This document shows positions 20,125 to 29,289 of a stretch of 64,000 nucleotides of DNA, in pieces. The stretch is from positions 682,001 to 746,000 of the forward strand of contig NZ_CP060398.1 in NCBI RefSeq assembly GCF_015840915.1. The letters run 5' to 3'. The position numbers and the translations under genes were made by a program. Every line of letters starts with the position of its first letter. Within the stretch, counting starts at the first letter, position 1. This DNA comes from Synechococcus sp. CBW1002 (lineage in GTDB: Bacteria; Cyanobacteriota; Cyanobacteriia; PCC-6307; Cyanobiaceae). Under the pieces are notes generated by a model. It ran no database searches and was not told the DNA's origin. It saw nothing but the letters and a program-made list of their open reading frames with translations.

Positions 20125-20429
20125 GGCTTAAGGACTCACTAGGTGATCGGGAGGGCATCAGGCAGGATTCGCGCACTAAAATCAGCAAATTCCTAATCGG
20201 GATCGGCCGACTAACTCATTGGTCAGTCGAGCCGTCGCCAGGGCAGGGAGCGCAATTCGAATCCCAGGCCACGTTTGCTTTCGGGGTCAGGCCTCCAAAG
20301 ATGTCATCGGCCATGGCCCGATGTCCTCATGACCAGAGTGGCAAGGGCGCTCTGGCTTGGCCGTGGGTGTTTCGGGCGCGAGGGCGTACGCGCGTACTGG
20401 TTCGTTTGCTGATAGGCGCCGCTCCGATC
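20125..20429. other. Non-coding flank 5' of the IS110 transposase, candidate bridge RNA region
   Basis: These 305 bp lie upstream of the minus-strand IS110 gene and end at the pilQ 3' fragment. The plus-strand frame is open into pilQ but the residues resemble nothing. Structured DNA is present: a near-palindrome CATCGG-CCATGG-CCCGATG at 20305-20323 and a perfect 12-bp palindrome GTACGCGCGTAC at 20386-20397. IS110-group elements encode a ~180-nt bridge RNA in this position; that role is inferred only. Confidence 0.35.
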
Positions 20430-22724
20430 GTCAGCAGCGACGGCAAGGACCTGATCGTGCGCTTTCCGGCGCCGCAGCTGCCGGTGAGCCAGACCGTGAG
20501 CCCGAATCTGAGCCGTCCCACCGCAGTGCCCACACCCGCCTATGTGCCGCCGCTGCGGCCACGGGCCGTGGCCCCGCCCCTGGGCGACATGGCGGTGGGC
20601 TCGATGACCATCCGCAACCGCGGCTATGTGACCCTGAGTGGCCCCCCGGTGACGCTCACCACCCGCGGAGCCAACGCCCGCGATGTGCTGATGGTGCTGG
20701 CCCAGATGGGGGGGTATGGGTATGCCTACTCCGATCCCGCCACGGGGCCGCAGGGAACCAACGCCTCAGCCGCGCAGACAAACCCGGTGACCGTGGCGTT
20801 CCAGAACGAGGCCTACGAACGGGCTTTCAACTTCGTGCTGTTGAGCAGTGGCCTGCAGGCTCGCCGCGAAGGCAACACGATCATGGTGGGGCCCAACGTT
20901 CTCAGCAAGACGATCGGCCCCCAGCTCTCGAAGGTCTATCGCCTCAACCAGGTATCCGCCAATTCCGCCGCGGATTACCTCGCCAACCTCGGGGCCAGCG
21001 TCACCAAGGTGACCTCGATCACCACGGCCGTGTCCCAGGGCCTGAATCAGAACGAACAGGTGGCTGGTGCCAGTGCCACCAACCAGACCGTTACCTCCAC
21101 CCAGCAGCAGGTGGAGGCCTTCGGGGCCACCACCGGCCCCCTGGTGGGCCTGCAGGCCACCACCGACCCACGCCTGAGCACGATCACCCTGGTGGGCGAG
21201 GTGGCGCTGGTGGCGATCGCGGAGCAATACCTCAAGCAGCTGGATCTGCGCCAGCGGCAGGTGGCACTCTCGGTGAAGATTCTGGATGTGACCCTCAACA
21301 ACGACACTGAGATCGACAACAGCTTTGCCTTCCGCTTCGGCAATAATTTCATTGTCAACGATGGCGGCCGCCTGCTGGCGGCCTTCGGACGCAATCTGCC
21401 GGCCAATAGTGATGATTTCGACGACCTCAATACATGGGAAGTCTTCGGCGACAGCTCGAGAGGCGATTCCAGCTCGAACCGGGTTAATTCCCGTTCCCGC
21501 GACAGGAACTCAGGATCGGATTCAACCTCGCGATCTGGCAACTCTTTCAACAACAGCCTCACGCTGAACTTCCAGGACAATACCCAGTTGAACCAGTCTC
21601 AGGTCGAAACTATCAATGCTGAGCTGTCTCGGCAGACTGGAACAGAAATCAGAGAATTTACTATTGAACGCTTCATTCGCAATCCCAACTTTGTTGAGGG
21701 GGGTGATGCAGATCAATTTATCACCGTTGAAGATACAGAGTACAGAGTGGTCCCAAATGGCAGGGCCTCTCAGTCGCTCAACTCTGCACTCACATCCCAG
21801 GTGCAGAACATCATCGACAGCGTCACCGGCCGGGAGGTGAACCTGTCCCGCACTCAGACCGGCTCCAATGAAAACGAATCCTCGAATAGGAACATCAGAT
21901 CCCGCAATTCCAACCGCAGAAGCAATCGCAACCGCGAGAGTAGTAACTTCCAGGACTATTCAGGTCTTCGCCGCCGTAATCCGGGTCTCAACTATCCCGA
22001 TAACCAGTTCTTCGATTTCCTCCAGGCACAGATTGTCTCCAACAACACCAAGGTGCTGGCGGCTCCCACCCTGATTCTCAGTGAGAACCCTGAAGAGATC
22101 AGTGGGGGTGCCAATGCCTCTGGTGCAACTCAAAGTTCTACCGGTGGTTTCAACCTGCTGGGTCAGCAGACCATCGGTCGCTCCCGAGCCAATGAGTCAT
22201 TCGTGACCGTTGGCACCCAGGTGATCACCGCCTTGAACGTGACCACGCAGGAAAACTCCACCAATGTGATCTGCGAGCCCGAGTTCGCCACGGCGGGGCT
22301 TGCTTTCGGAGCCAGAGTCTCGAAGATCGATGATAACGGGTTCGTGACTTTCTCGCTCACCCCTACTATTTCCGCGATTGTGGATTTTATTTCGGGTCCC
22401 ACGGCCTGCTCTTCGGATCTGGCGATTCTGTCCCTGCGACGCCTCGATACCGGCAGTCTTCGCGTCCGTGACGGCCAGACTCTGATCCTCACCGGCGTGA
22501 TTTCCGATGAAGATCAACAGGAGGTCTCCAAGTGGCCGATCCTTGGGGATTTGCCGATCGTGGGTCAGTTCTTCCGCCGCACGTCCGGCTCAAGGCGCCG
22601 CAATGAACTGGTGATCCTGGTGACGCCCCGCATCATCGACGATGAAAAAGGTGGCACCTATGGCTATGGCTACACCCCCGGCACCCAGGATGCACGCCGG
22701 CTCATGTACGGCGTCAACAACTAA
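20430..22724 (+). pseudogene. pilQ: pilQ 3' fragment (secretin core)
   Basis: The rest of the outer-membrane secretin that lets type IV pili exit the cell. The frame from GTC 20430 begins VSSDGKDLIVRF and runs 764 codons through a Pro-rich linker, the N0/STN-like domain (VTLTTRGANARDVLMVLAQM), secretin N domains, and the secretin barrel ending LPIVGQFFRRTSGSRRRNELVILVTPRII. It lacks its own signal peptide, so even if translated it should not reach the outer membrane. The segment encoded by ~21430-21960 is Asn/Ser/Arg-rich and AT-richer than its surroundings. Confidence 0.92.
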
Positions 22725-22737
22725 GCCCGACCCAGAC

Positions 22738-23553
22738 TCAGAAGCCCACAGCAGGGGCGAACATCTTGATCGCCAGGGGCGCCAGCTGCTGGAACACCCC
22801 GATCGCTCCCTGCAGCAGGCCGCTGCCGAAGCCGTTGCCGCTCTTGTTGGGATCCTTGGCCAGATCGGCAGCGCCCTTGCGGAGCTGCTCAGCCGTTTCC
22901 TTCTGGCCCTGCTGCTCAAAGAGCGTGGCGGCATAATTGAAGTCCATCGCCGCCAGATCCCGTTTGGACTGCTCGGCGCGGCTGATGCCCCGGGCCAGCC
23001 AGGTGAGTGCGGCGTCGGGCTGTTTGAGCAACGCCTTGTTGAACAGGTCTTCCGCCTCCGGATAGCGCCCTTGCAGGGCTGCTTCCACACCGGCGTTATG
23101 CATGGCGGCATAGCTGCTGGCCTCGGCGGTCACCCCTGTGGCCCCGCGCCAATGGCTTTTGGCCAGGGCGTCTGCATCGAGCTGGGCACCACTGAGATCG
23201 GCGTCCCGCAGATCGGTGCCTTCCAGCTTGGCGCCGCGTAGATCAGCCCCGCGCAGCGACGCGCCCATCAGGGAGGAGAAGCTCAGGTCGGCCTGGCGCA
23301 GGTCGGCCCCATCGAGCTGAGCCCGGCTGAGGTTGGCGCGCTGCAGCCGCGCCTGCTGCAGGTCCGCATCGCGCAGATCGGCATGCACCAGATCGGCATC
23401 CTGGAGTCGGCATGCGGGGCAGGTCTTGCGATCGAGCAGTTGCATCAGCTGCTCCTGGTCGGCCGCCCAGCTCGGTGCGGCCGCAGCCGTCAGCAGAAAG
23501 GCGCCGATCATCGGAGCAACGATTCGGCCGTTCCGTCGTTGGGTCCGGATCAT
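22738..23553 (-). CDS. Secreted pentapeptide-repeat and TPR protein
   Basis: The 271-residue protein starts at ATG 23553, chosen because it gives a signal peptide (VAPMIGAFLLTAAAAPSWAA). A short CPAC motif follows, then about 15 pentapeptide repeats of the A(D/N)Lxx type (ADLVHADLRDADLQQARLQR onward, ~50-130), which fold into a right-handed beta-helix, and a TPR-like helical part (HNAGVEAALQGRYPEAEDLF). The C-terminus is Gly-rich and hydrophobic. Envelope location is likely; function unknown. It converges on pilQ with 13 bp between the ends. Confidence 0.82.
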   Translation of the reverse strand: MIRTQRRNGRIVAPMIGAFLLTAAAAPSWAADQEQLMQLLDRKTCPACRLQDADLVHADLRDADLQQARLQRANLSRAQLDGADLRQADLSFSSLMGASLRGADLRGAKLEGTDLRDADLSGAQLDADALAKSHWRGATGVTAEASSYAAMHNAGVEAALQGRYPEAEDLFNKALLKQPDAALTWLARGISRAEQSKRDLAAMDFNYAATLFEQQGQKETAEQLRKGAADLAKDPNKSGNGFGSGLLQGAIGVFQQLAPLAIKMFAPAVGF

Positions 23554-23605
23554 CGCCGCCGATGGGAGCAGTGCCGATCCGTCATAGCGGAATCCTGTCC
23601 ATTTC

Positions 23606-23962
23606 CTAGCGGGATGGGGCCGGATTGGCCGGCGGGCTGGCGCTGCTGCCTGCTTCGCCTGCAGCAGTGGTCCCACTGCGGGGGGGACGTTCCTCCAGGC
23701 ACCAGATCTTGCCCTTGCGGATCCATTCGTAAGACGCCGGCCAGAGCTGTTGCCGGGCCATGGCGGAGCGCAGCTGATTCAGGCAGGCCTGGCCACTGGA
23801 ACACTGCTGCACGTTGTTGTTGTTGTAGCGCTCCACCGGTGGTTTGAGACTCTGGAAATAGCGCTCCTCCGGCAGACAGAAGCTGCCGGCGCTGGCGGCC
23901 GCAGGCATGCCCAGGCCCACGATCAGACTCAGAACCATCCGGTAACGCATCGGCTGGCTCAC
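23606..23962 (-). CDS. Small secreted protein, unknown function
   Basis: The 118-residue product has a signal peptide (MVLSLIVGLGMPAAASAG). The mature part contains four cysteines (SFCLPE, QQCSSGQAC, IWCLEE), consistent with two disulfides, then a Pro/Ala/Gly-rich tail. The GTG at 23962 overlaps the stop of the upstream RTX gene by 4 bp, implying coupled translation; ATG 23950 is an alternative start. I do not recognise the family. Confidence 0.65.
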   Translation of the reverse strand: MSQPMRYRMVLSLIVGLGMPAAASAGSFCLPEERYFQSLKPPVERYNNNNVQQCSSGQACLNQLRSAMARQQLWPASYEWIRKGKIWCLEERPPRSGTTAAGEAGSSASPPANPAPSR

Positions 23963-25197
23963 AGCACAACCGGCTGGAAGCCGCCACCGGGCGATGACGC
24001 GGCAGAACCTTCGCCAAAGATGAAATCCTCAGCCGCAAGCTCGGTGAAATATGGAAGCAGAATCGATGAACTGCCATAGGTGATCAGCGTATCGCGCTCG
24101 CTCTCGAACACGAAAAATCTGTTGCCCTGATCGGCCAGGGTGAGGCCGTTCCGAAACACGATGCGATCGCCTTCCGCCGGATTGAAATCAAAGATCACGT
24201 CATTCCCTTCTGCAAAGGTGTTGAAAATGAAGCGGTCGGCACCTCCCTGCGGCGCTAACGGGTCGGCACTGCGATCAGGGATGACATAGATGAATTCATC
24301 GGGTCCGAATGTGGCAAGCAGAGCGTCGGCCGGTGCGTAGTCTATGTTGTATTGATTCGCCAGCACCTTGAGGCTTTCAAAGCTCACTTTCGTGCCATTG
24401 CCTTCGGGCGGCGCACCTCCTGTCGCCTGATCAAAATCTTGCTGCAGAAGCTCAAAGGTCACCGGTTCAAAGCTGAACGGCCTTGGCTGGGAAGGATTCG
24501 GAGCAAAGAATCCGAAACTGTCATAGATGTCGAAAACATAGGGGTCATTGGCCAGGTCTGCGCTGAAGGTGAATTCCCAGTCGCCATACATGAAATCGTC
24601 GCTCTGCCCGCTGATCAGGTCGTCATTGCCTCCCGTCACCGGCCCGTAAACAGCGGCGGCATCTCCATACATCAAGGTCCGCGTCAAAAACAGGGGCACA
24701 CCGGTGAGAACGTCGTTGCCGCCGCGGCTGTAGGGCTGCATCGTTGCAGCATCGCCGATCATTTCGGTGTAGTTGCCGTAGGCCTGCAGCAGGTCCTTCC
24801 CACCAGTGCCGTAGAGCTCCGTGCTGTCGCCCACCATGCGATCCGTCGAGCCGAAGCCGCCGATCAGTTGATCGTCTCCGCCAAAAGCCCCAACCCCAAT
24901 GAAGCCGGAGTCGCCGATGAGATTATTCTGATTTTGCTTACCATTACCGGCCGAAAGATAATCGTTACCAAGACCTCCCGACAGCTGATCCGATCCTTTC
25001 TGACCAAAGATGCGGTCGTCGCCATCGGATCCAGCTCCCGTATCATTACCTCCCCTGAGATAAATCTTATAGCCGAGATTTGAGTTTACAACAACAACGT
25101 TATTCGGCTCGTTATCGAATTTGTATGTCGTTTTCCCCTTGGCATCCGGCCCTTTGATCTTGGTTTTCATGGCCTGAAGCGCCGCATTACGATGCAT
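23959..25197 (-). CDS. RTX-type calcium-binding repeat protein
   Basis: The 412 residues lack a signal peptide. Residues ~45-220 contain glycine-aspartate nonapeptide-like repeats (GGNDTGAGSDGDDRIFGQKG, GGLGNDYLSAGNG, GGDDQLIGGFG, GGNDVLTG) interleaved with GD-S/A motifs, typical of calcium-dependent beta-rolls. The C-terminal part has GGADRFIFNTFAEGNDVIFD, a common ending in type I secreted cyanobacterial proteins. Extracellular or surface location is therefore likely. Composition is AT-richer than its neighbours, suggesting acquisition. It is coupled to the small secreted gene downstream. Confidence 0.85.
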   Translation of the reverse strand: MHRNAALQAMKTKIKGPDAKGKTTYKFDNEPNNVVVVNSNLGYKIYLRGGNDTGAGSDGDDRIFGQKGSDQLSGGLGNDYLSAGNGKQNQNNLIGDSGFIGVGAFGGDDQLIGGFGSTDRMVGDSTELYGTGGKDLLQAYGNYTEMIGDAATMQPYSRGGNDVLTGVPLFLTRTLMYGDAAAVYGPVTGGNDDLISGQSDDFMYGDWEFTFSADLANDPYVFDIYDSFGFFAPNPSQPRPFSFEPVTFELLQQDFDQATGGAPPEGNGTKVSFESLKVLANQYNIDYAPADALLATFGPDEFIYVIPDRSADPLAPQGGADRFIFNTFAEGNDVIFDFNPAEGDRIVFRNGLTLADQGNRFFVFESERDTLITYGSSSILLPYFTELAAEDFIFGEGSAASSPGGGFQPVVL

Positions 25198-25304
25198 GGT
25201 AAGGGTCCCTGCAACACCCTGGCCGTCATCGGGGCATCAGAGCCTGGACCAGAGATGGCCACTGCAGGCAATGCCATGGAAGCAGTGTTGCCTGGCTGCT
25301 TGGT

Positions 25305-25349
25305 GACTGCTATCTGCGGGTCTGCTACCTGCGAGTCTGCTACCTGCAA
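25305..25349. repeat. Three 15-bp tandem repeats upstream of the RTX gene
   Basis: Three copies of GTCTGCTACCTGCGA are present: 25305-25319 with mismatches, 25320-25334 and 25335-25349. They lie in the 205-bp spacer 25198-25402, about 110 bp before the RTX start on the minus strand. No promoter could be assigned with confidence; otherwise the spacer appears empty. Confidence 0.8.
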
Positions 25350-25402
25350 GGCAGTGCCGATGGGTGGCCACGCCGCTCAATGTCTGCAGTCTGTGTTGTG
25401 TC

Positions 25403-27313
25403 TCAGCTGGTACGACCTGGAGACGAAGGATGTCCAGGAATCGAGGGCTTGGTGGAAAAACTGGAACAGATTCTGCGGATCTCCTGTCGACACTGTCTCA
25501 GGTGCTTCAGTGTCCGCTGCATTTCAGTCGGCGAGAGCCATTGGAAGCGGGCTCGTGTGTAGTGATGGCTGAGTTCCTGCAGGACGTTGGATAGGCGCGG
25601 CTCCCGTCTTCCAGCGCGTCTGCAGAACTGCTCCAAGGGCTCCGATCCGTGGGGTTTCAGACCTGCTGACTGCAGGGCCGCCAGGCATCGCTCCAGTTCC
25701 CGTCGATGGCGATCGGTTTGCGGGCCACGGTCGCGTAACCGCTGGGTCCATCGCAGGGCGGCCAGGCTGAGGGTCAGCGCCAGGCCCAGGCCCGCCAGCA
25801 GCAGGACCCCAAGCCACTGCCGCTGACGCCCCAGCAAGGTGTCGAGCAGGGCCTCCTGGCCCTCCCGATCAAAGCCCAGCCACCAGCGGCTCCAGGCCAG
25901 GTCGATGCCCCACCACTGCCGCTGGCCCCAGCGCCACCACAGCGGTGCCTGCCCCTCCAGCGCCATCGCTGGCGCTGTCGCCGCATTGCGCTCCGGCGTC
26001 ACCCAGCCGGTCGGATCCAGCCGCTGCCAGCCCTCGCCATCGAGCCACACCTCACTCCAGGCATGGGCTTCCGCCTGGCGGATGTCGAGGTAGGGCTCAC
26101 CGCCGAAGGGCTGCACCCAGGTGCCGCCCTTGTATCCACTCACCACCCGGGCCGGCACGCCCGCAGCCCGCAGCAGGGCCGTGGCGGCGCTGGCGTAATG
26201 GCCGCAGAAGCCCTGCTGCCGCTCGAACAGGAAGGTGTCGAGACCAGCGCGCCGCGGCAGGGTGCCCGGGCTGCGGGTGTAGCGGAAGGGCTGGCTGCGG
26301 AACCAGGCCTCGGCGGCGGCCAGGCGCTGGCGGGGTTCCGGCAGTCGGGCCCACTGGTACCCCAGGGCCTCGAGCCTCGGATTGGCCCCCTTCGGCAGGG
26401 CCAGGTCGATCAGGGAAGGGGGTCTCTGCTGCCAGGGGCTGTCCTGCTCCTCGCTGATCAGTTGGTAATGGCGCCGTTCCCGTGGCGGGCGCTTCAGCAG
26501 CAGTTCACCATCGAAGCGCAGGCGCAGGTCGTCGCTGCGGGGCTGGGCCCGCCCGTCCCAGGGCACCGCCTCAAACCGGCTCGGTTCCACCAGCCAGAGC
26601 TGGCGCGCCCTGGCGTCAGCCGGAGCGGCGCCCTTCTCCACCGGGGCCATCAAGGCTGGGGCCATGCGCAGCTCACGCCGCTGCCAGCTCTGGCCATCGA
26701 ACCAGTCATGCACCAGCACCCGCCAGTAACGCTCGCTCTCCGGCGGGACCCGGTTGTCGCTGAAGGCCACCCGTGCCGCCGGCGCCGCACTGCTGGCCAG
26801 GGAGGCGATGCCGCCCGGATCCAGCCTGTCGCTCAGGCCGGTCACGGCGGCGGCGCCCCATCCTTGGGGCAGGGTCCAGAGCGGTCCGATCCGCGGCACC
26901 AGCAGGAACAGCACCAGGGCCATCGGCAGGGCCGCCGCCAGCACCTGGGCGCTGCGCCGCAGCAGTTGCCGCCAGCTGAGGCTGAGCTCCAGTTCCAGGC
27001 CCAGCAGGCCCGCCAGCGCCAGCAACGCGATCGCCAGCTGCAGGGCGCTGGGGAGCAGATCGGGCTGTTGGGCTCCCAGCAGCCCGGCCCCCACCAGCTG
27101 CAGCAGCGCCACCAGCCGTCGTTCAGCACGGCTGCGCGCCTCTCGCAGCTTCAAAGCGGCCATCGCCACCAGAATGATCGTGGGCCAGCTCAGCGGCAGG
27201 CCCGGATCCAGGCCCGTGAGCCCGATCGCCAGCAGACCGGTCACCACCCATTGCAGGCGCTTGGGGGGCAACACCATCGCCGAGGTCGCTGCAGGGCTCA
27301 GGGGCTGGCTCAT
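25403..27313 (-). CDS. Transglutaminase-like membrane protein (TgpA type)
   Basis: A 636-residue membrane protein from ATG 27313. The N-terminal ~200 residues hold about six transmembrane helices. A periplasmic region follows, with a transglutaminase core at ~390-500 carrying the triad Cys (QGFCGHYASA), His (AEAHAWSEVW) and Asp (RLDPTGW). A further helix (VLLLAGLGLALTLSLAALRW) and a cytoplasmic DUF4129-like C-terminus complete it. It is the last gene of a MoxR-DUF58-transglutaminase set, with an ATGA overlap with DUF58. These sets occur widely; the substrate is unknown. Confidence 0.9.
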   Translation of the reverse strand: MSQPLSPAATSAMVLPPKRLQWVVTGLLAIGLTGLDPGLPLSWPTIILVAMAALKLREARSRAERRLVALLQLVGAGLLGAQQPDLLPSALQLAIALLALAGLLGLELELSLSWRQLLRRSAQVLAAALPMALVLFLLVPRIGPLWTLPQGWGAAAVTGLSDRLDPGGIASLASSAAPAARVAFSDNRVPPESERYWRVLVHDWFDGQSWQRRELRMAPALMAPVEKGAAPADARARQLWLVEPSRFEAVPWDGRAQPRSDDLRLRFDGELLLKRPPRERRHYQLISEEQDSPWQQRPPSLIDLALPKGANPRLEALGYQWARLPEPRQRLAAAEAWFRSQPFRYTRSPGTLPRRAGLDTFLFERQQGFCGHYASAATALLRAAGVPARVVSGYKGGTWVQPFGGEPYLDIRQAEAHAWSEVWLDGEGWQRLDPTGWVTPERNAATAPAMALEGQAPLWWRWGQRQWWGIDLAWSRWWLGFDREGQEALLDTLLGRQRQWLGVLLLAGLGLALTLSLAALRWTQRLRDRGPQTDRHRRELERCLAALQSAGLKPHGSEPLEQFCRRAGRREPRLSNVLQELSHHYTRARFQWLSPTEMQRTLKHLRQCRQEIRRICSSFSTKPSIPGHPSSPGRTS

Positions 27314-28269
27314 GGGCTGGTGGCCAGGGCCCGCAGGCAGGCATCCCGGTGGCTGGGGCCGCTGTCGGGCTCCAGGCGAAGGCCGGGCAGCTCCAGGCCA
27401 TAGATCGCCTCCTGATGGCCCAGCTGCCAGATCCGCTCGCTGAGGTGCTCCAGCGCCAGCTCGTGGGGCAGGCCGGCCGCCGGCGCGAGGCAGAGGGGCT
27501 CGCCGGCCTCGGCGGAGAACTGCTTGGTCAACTGGCCACGGCCCTGGGCAAAGGGCTTCCAGGCCAGGCGGCTGCTGCCATCCTCGGGGCGATGGGGCCG
27601 CAGGTCGCGCCACTGTTCGGTGCCTTCCTGTTCCCAGTGGCTGTGGCTGGTGGAGCCGCTCGCCGAGCGCAACACCGGCAGGCTGGCGACCGGGCCAGGC
27701 AGGCGGCGGGGGTAGATCAGCTGGGCCCGTGGTGGTTCCCAGCGGCTCCAGCAGCGGAACAGTCCCAGCGGTGCCGTGCTGACCAGCTTCAGGCGACCGG
27801 GCCGCTGCCAGCCGCGCCGGGGCGGGATCCAGGGCAGTGCCAGGGTCTGCTCCCCCGGTCGCAACGTGAGCATCAGGGGGTCTGCCGCCACACCCTCGCC
27901 GCTGATCGGTTGCCAGCTGATCTGCACGCCCTCGCGGCGATGGCGACTGCGGGCAATCAGGGGATAGGCCAGGGGAGTTCCGGCAAAGCCCGCCGCCGGT
28001 TCACCGCAGCGCAGCTCCAGCCCCTGCAGGTTGAAGTGGGTGAGGTGCAGGGCCAGCAGGATCAGCCCCAGCATCAGATAACTCAGCAGCAGCGGCCCGT
28101 TGCGCTGGGTCTGGATCGCCACGATCAGCAGCAGCCCTCCGCCGCTCAGCCACAGCCAGCCGAAGCGGGTCGGCACGATGTAGAGGTTGCGCAGCCCCAG
28201 CAGCAGCGGATCCCCCTGCTGGGGTGGCACCAGGCGCGTCACCAGCTCCTCCGGGGAAGGCAGCGTCAT
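27310..28269 (-). CDS. DUF58 domain membrane protein
   Basis: The 319 residues start at ATG 28269. Two transmembrane helices (FGWLWLSGGGLLLIVAIQ and LLLSYLMLGLILLALHL) are followed by a beta-rich part and the DUF58 signature RDLRPHRPEDGSSRLAWKPF. Such proteins partner with MoxR ATPases and transglutaminase proteins. Four-base ATGA overlaps on both sides show tight translational coupling. Confidence 0.9.
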   Translation of the reverse strand: MTLPSPEELVTRLVPPQQGDPLLLGLRNLYIVPTRFGWLWLSGGGLLLIVAIQTQRNGPLLLSYLMLGLILLALHLTHFNLQGLELRCGEPAAGFAGTPLAYPLIARSRHRREGVQISWQPISGEGVAADPLMLTLRPGEQTLALPWIPPRRGWQRPGRLKLVSTAPLGLFRCWSRWEPPRAQLIYPRRLPGPVASLPVLRSASGSTSHSHWEQEGTEQWRDLRPHRPEDGSSRLAWKPFAQGRGQLTKQFSAEAGEPLCLAPAAGLPHELALEHLSERIWQLGHQEAIYGLELPGLRLEPDSGPSHRDACLRALATSP

Positions 28270-29228
28270 CGGATTGCATCCACATCCGCCAGGAGGCGGG
28301 CGCTGAAGCCACCACCCGCCGCGCCGCCGCCCCCACGCAGGGGTTGTCCCCCATCCAGCCGGTGTTCGCACACAGGTGCCAGCACGGCCTGCACATCGGA
28401 GGGGAGCACGTGGTCGCGCCCCTCCAGCAGCGACCAGGCCCGGGCGGCCGCCACCAGCCCAAGAGCCGCACGGGGGGAAAGGGGGGCTCCGGGGATGTCA
28501 GCGCGGCGGCTGAGTTCCACCAGATCGAGCACGTAATCCAGCAGGGCCGGGGTGCAGGTCTGATGGGCGCTGCGCTCCTGCAGCTCCTGCAGCCGGGCTG
28601 GCGAGAGCACGGCGCCGATCGCCTCCGGCCGCCGCCCCTCGCCGGCCAGCAGGGCGCGCTCCGCCTGGCGCGGCGGGAAGCCGAGGCTGAGCCGCATCAG
28701 GAAGCGATCAAGCTGGGATTCGGGCAGGGGCGCGGTGCCCATCTGGTCGAGCCCGTTCTGGGTGGCGATCACAAAGAACGGCTCCGGCAGCGGATGGCTG
28801 GTGCCATCCACACTCACCCGCCCGGCCGCCATCGCCTCCAGCAGGGCGCTCTGGGTGCGGGAGCTGGCGCGGTTGATCTCATCGGCCAGCAGCACCTGGG
28901 TGAACACCGGGCCGGCCTGGAAACGGAAGCTGGCGGTGGCCGGATCAAACACATTGATGCCGGTGAGATCGGCCGGCAGCAGATCACTGGTGAAGCTCAC
29001 CCGCTTGAAGGCCAACCCGAAGCAGCGGGCCAGGGTCTCGGCCAGGGTGGTCTTGCCCACGCCGGGCAGATCCTCGATCAGCAGATGGCCGCGGGCCAGC
29101 AGGCAGGCGAGAGCCAGGCGCACCTCCTGCTCCTTGCCCAGCAGCACCCGGTTCACGGCCTCGATCACCGGCTGCAGCGGGGCGGACACAAAGCCAGGGC
29201 GGAGGCCCCTGAATTGTGCCGTCGCCAT
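28266..29228 (-). CDS. MoxR-family AAA+ ATPase
   Basis: A cytoplasmic chaperone-like ATPase of 320 residues. Walker A is DLPGVGKTT, Walker B is LLADEINRA, and sensor 1 is FVIATQNGLDQMGT; a C-terminal lid domain follows. ATG 29228 gives the conserved start MATAQFRGL; longer frames lack homology. It leads the three-gene operon and is divergent from the CobD-like gene, with 61 bp between starts. Confidence 0.93.
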   Translation of the reverse strand: MATAQFRGLRPGFVSAPLQPVIEAVNRVLLGKEQEVRLALACLLARGHLLIEDLPGVGKTTLAETLARCFGLAFKRVSFTSDLLPADLTGINVFDPATASFRFQAGPVFTQVLLADEINRASSRTQSALLEAMAAGRVSVDGTSHPLPEPFFVIATQNGLDQMGTAPLPESQLDRFLMRLSLGFPPRQAERALLAGEGRRPEAIGAVLSPARLQELQERSAHQTCTPALLDYVLDLVELSRRADIPGAPLSPRAALGLVAAARAWSLLEGRDHVLPSDVQAVLAPVCEHRLDGGQPLRGGGGAAGGGFSARLLADVDAIR

Positions 29229-29289
29229 CGGGCGCCTGCAGGGACACAGGCGGTTAGCGTCCAAGCCGCTTTCCGGCTGCTGCCGCGCC

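Larger units (their letters stand above)
16910..20429. mobile_element. IS3/IS110 insertion block interrupting pilQ
   Basis: About 3.52 kb of foreign DNA lies between two copies of the heptamer GTCAGCA (16903-16909 and 20430-20436). It carries an IS3-family orfA/orfB pair on the plus strand and an IS110-family transposase on the minus strand. Base composition drops visibly, most clearly over 18700-20250. The outermost ends are not inverted repeats of each other, so the block is not one simple element; nested or successive insertions are likely. Confidence 0.8.

Noticed and set aside
20112..20429. In-frame extension of pilQ upstream of 20430
   Set aside because: The frame is open but the residues match no pilus protein and the DNA is IS110 flank; native pilQ sequence rejoins exactly at 20430.
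25167..25349. Short minus-strand frame reading through the 15-bp repeats
   Set aside because: It overlaps the RTX gene start, has no recognisable features, and owes its regular pattern to the tandem repeat.
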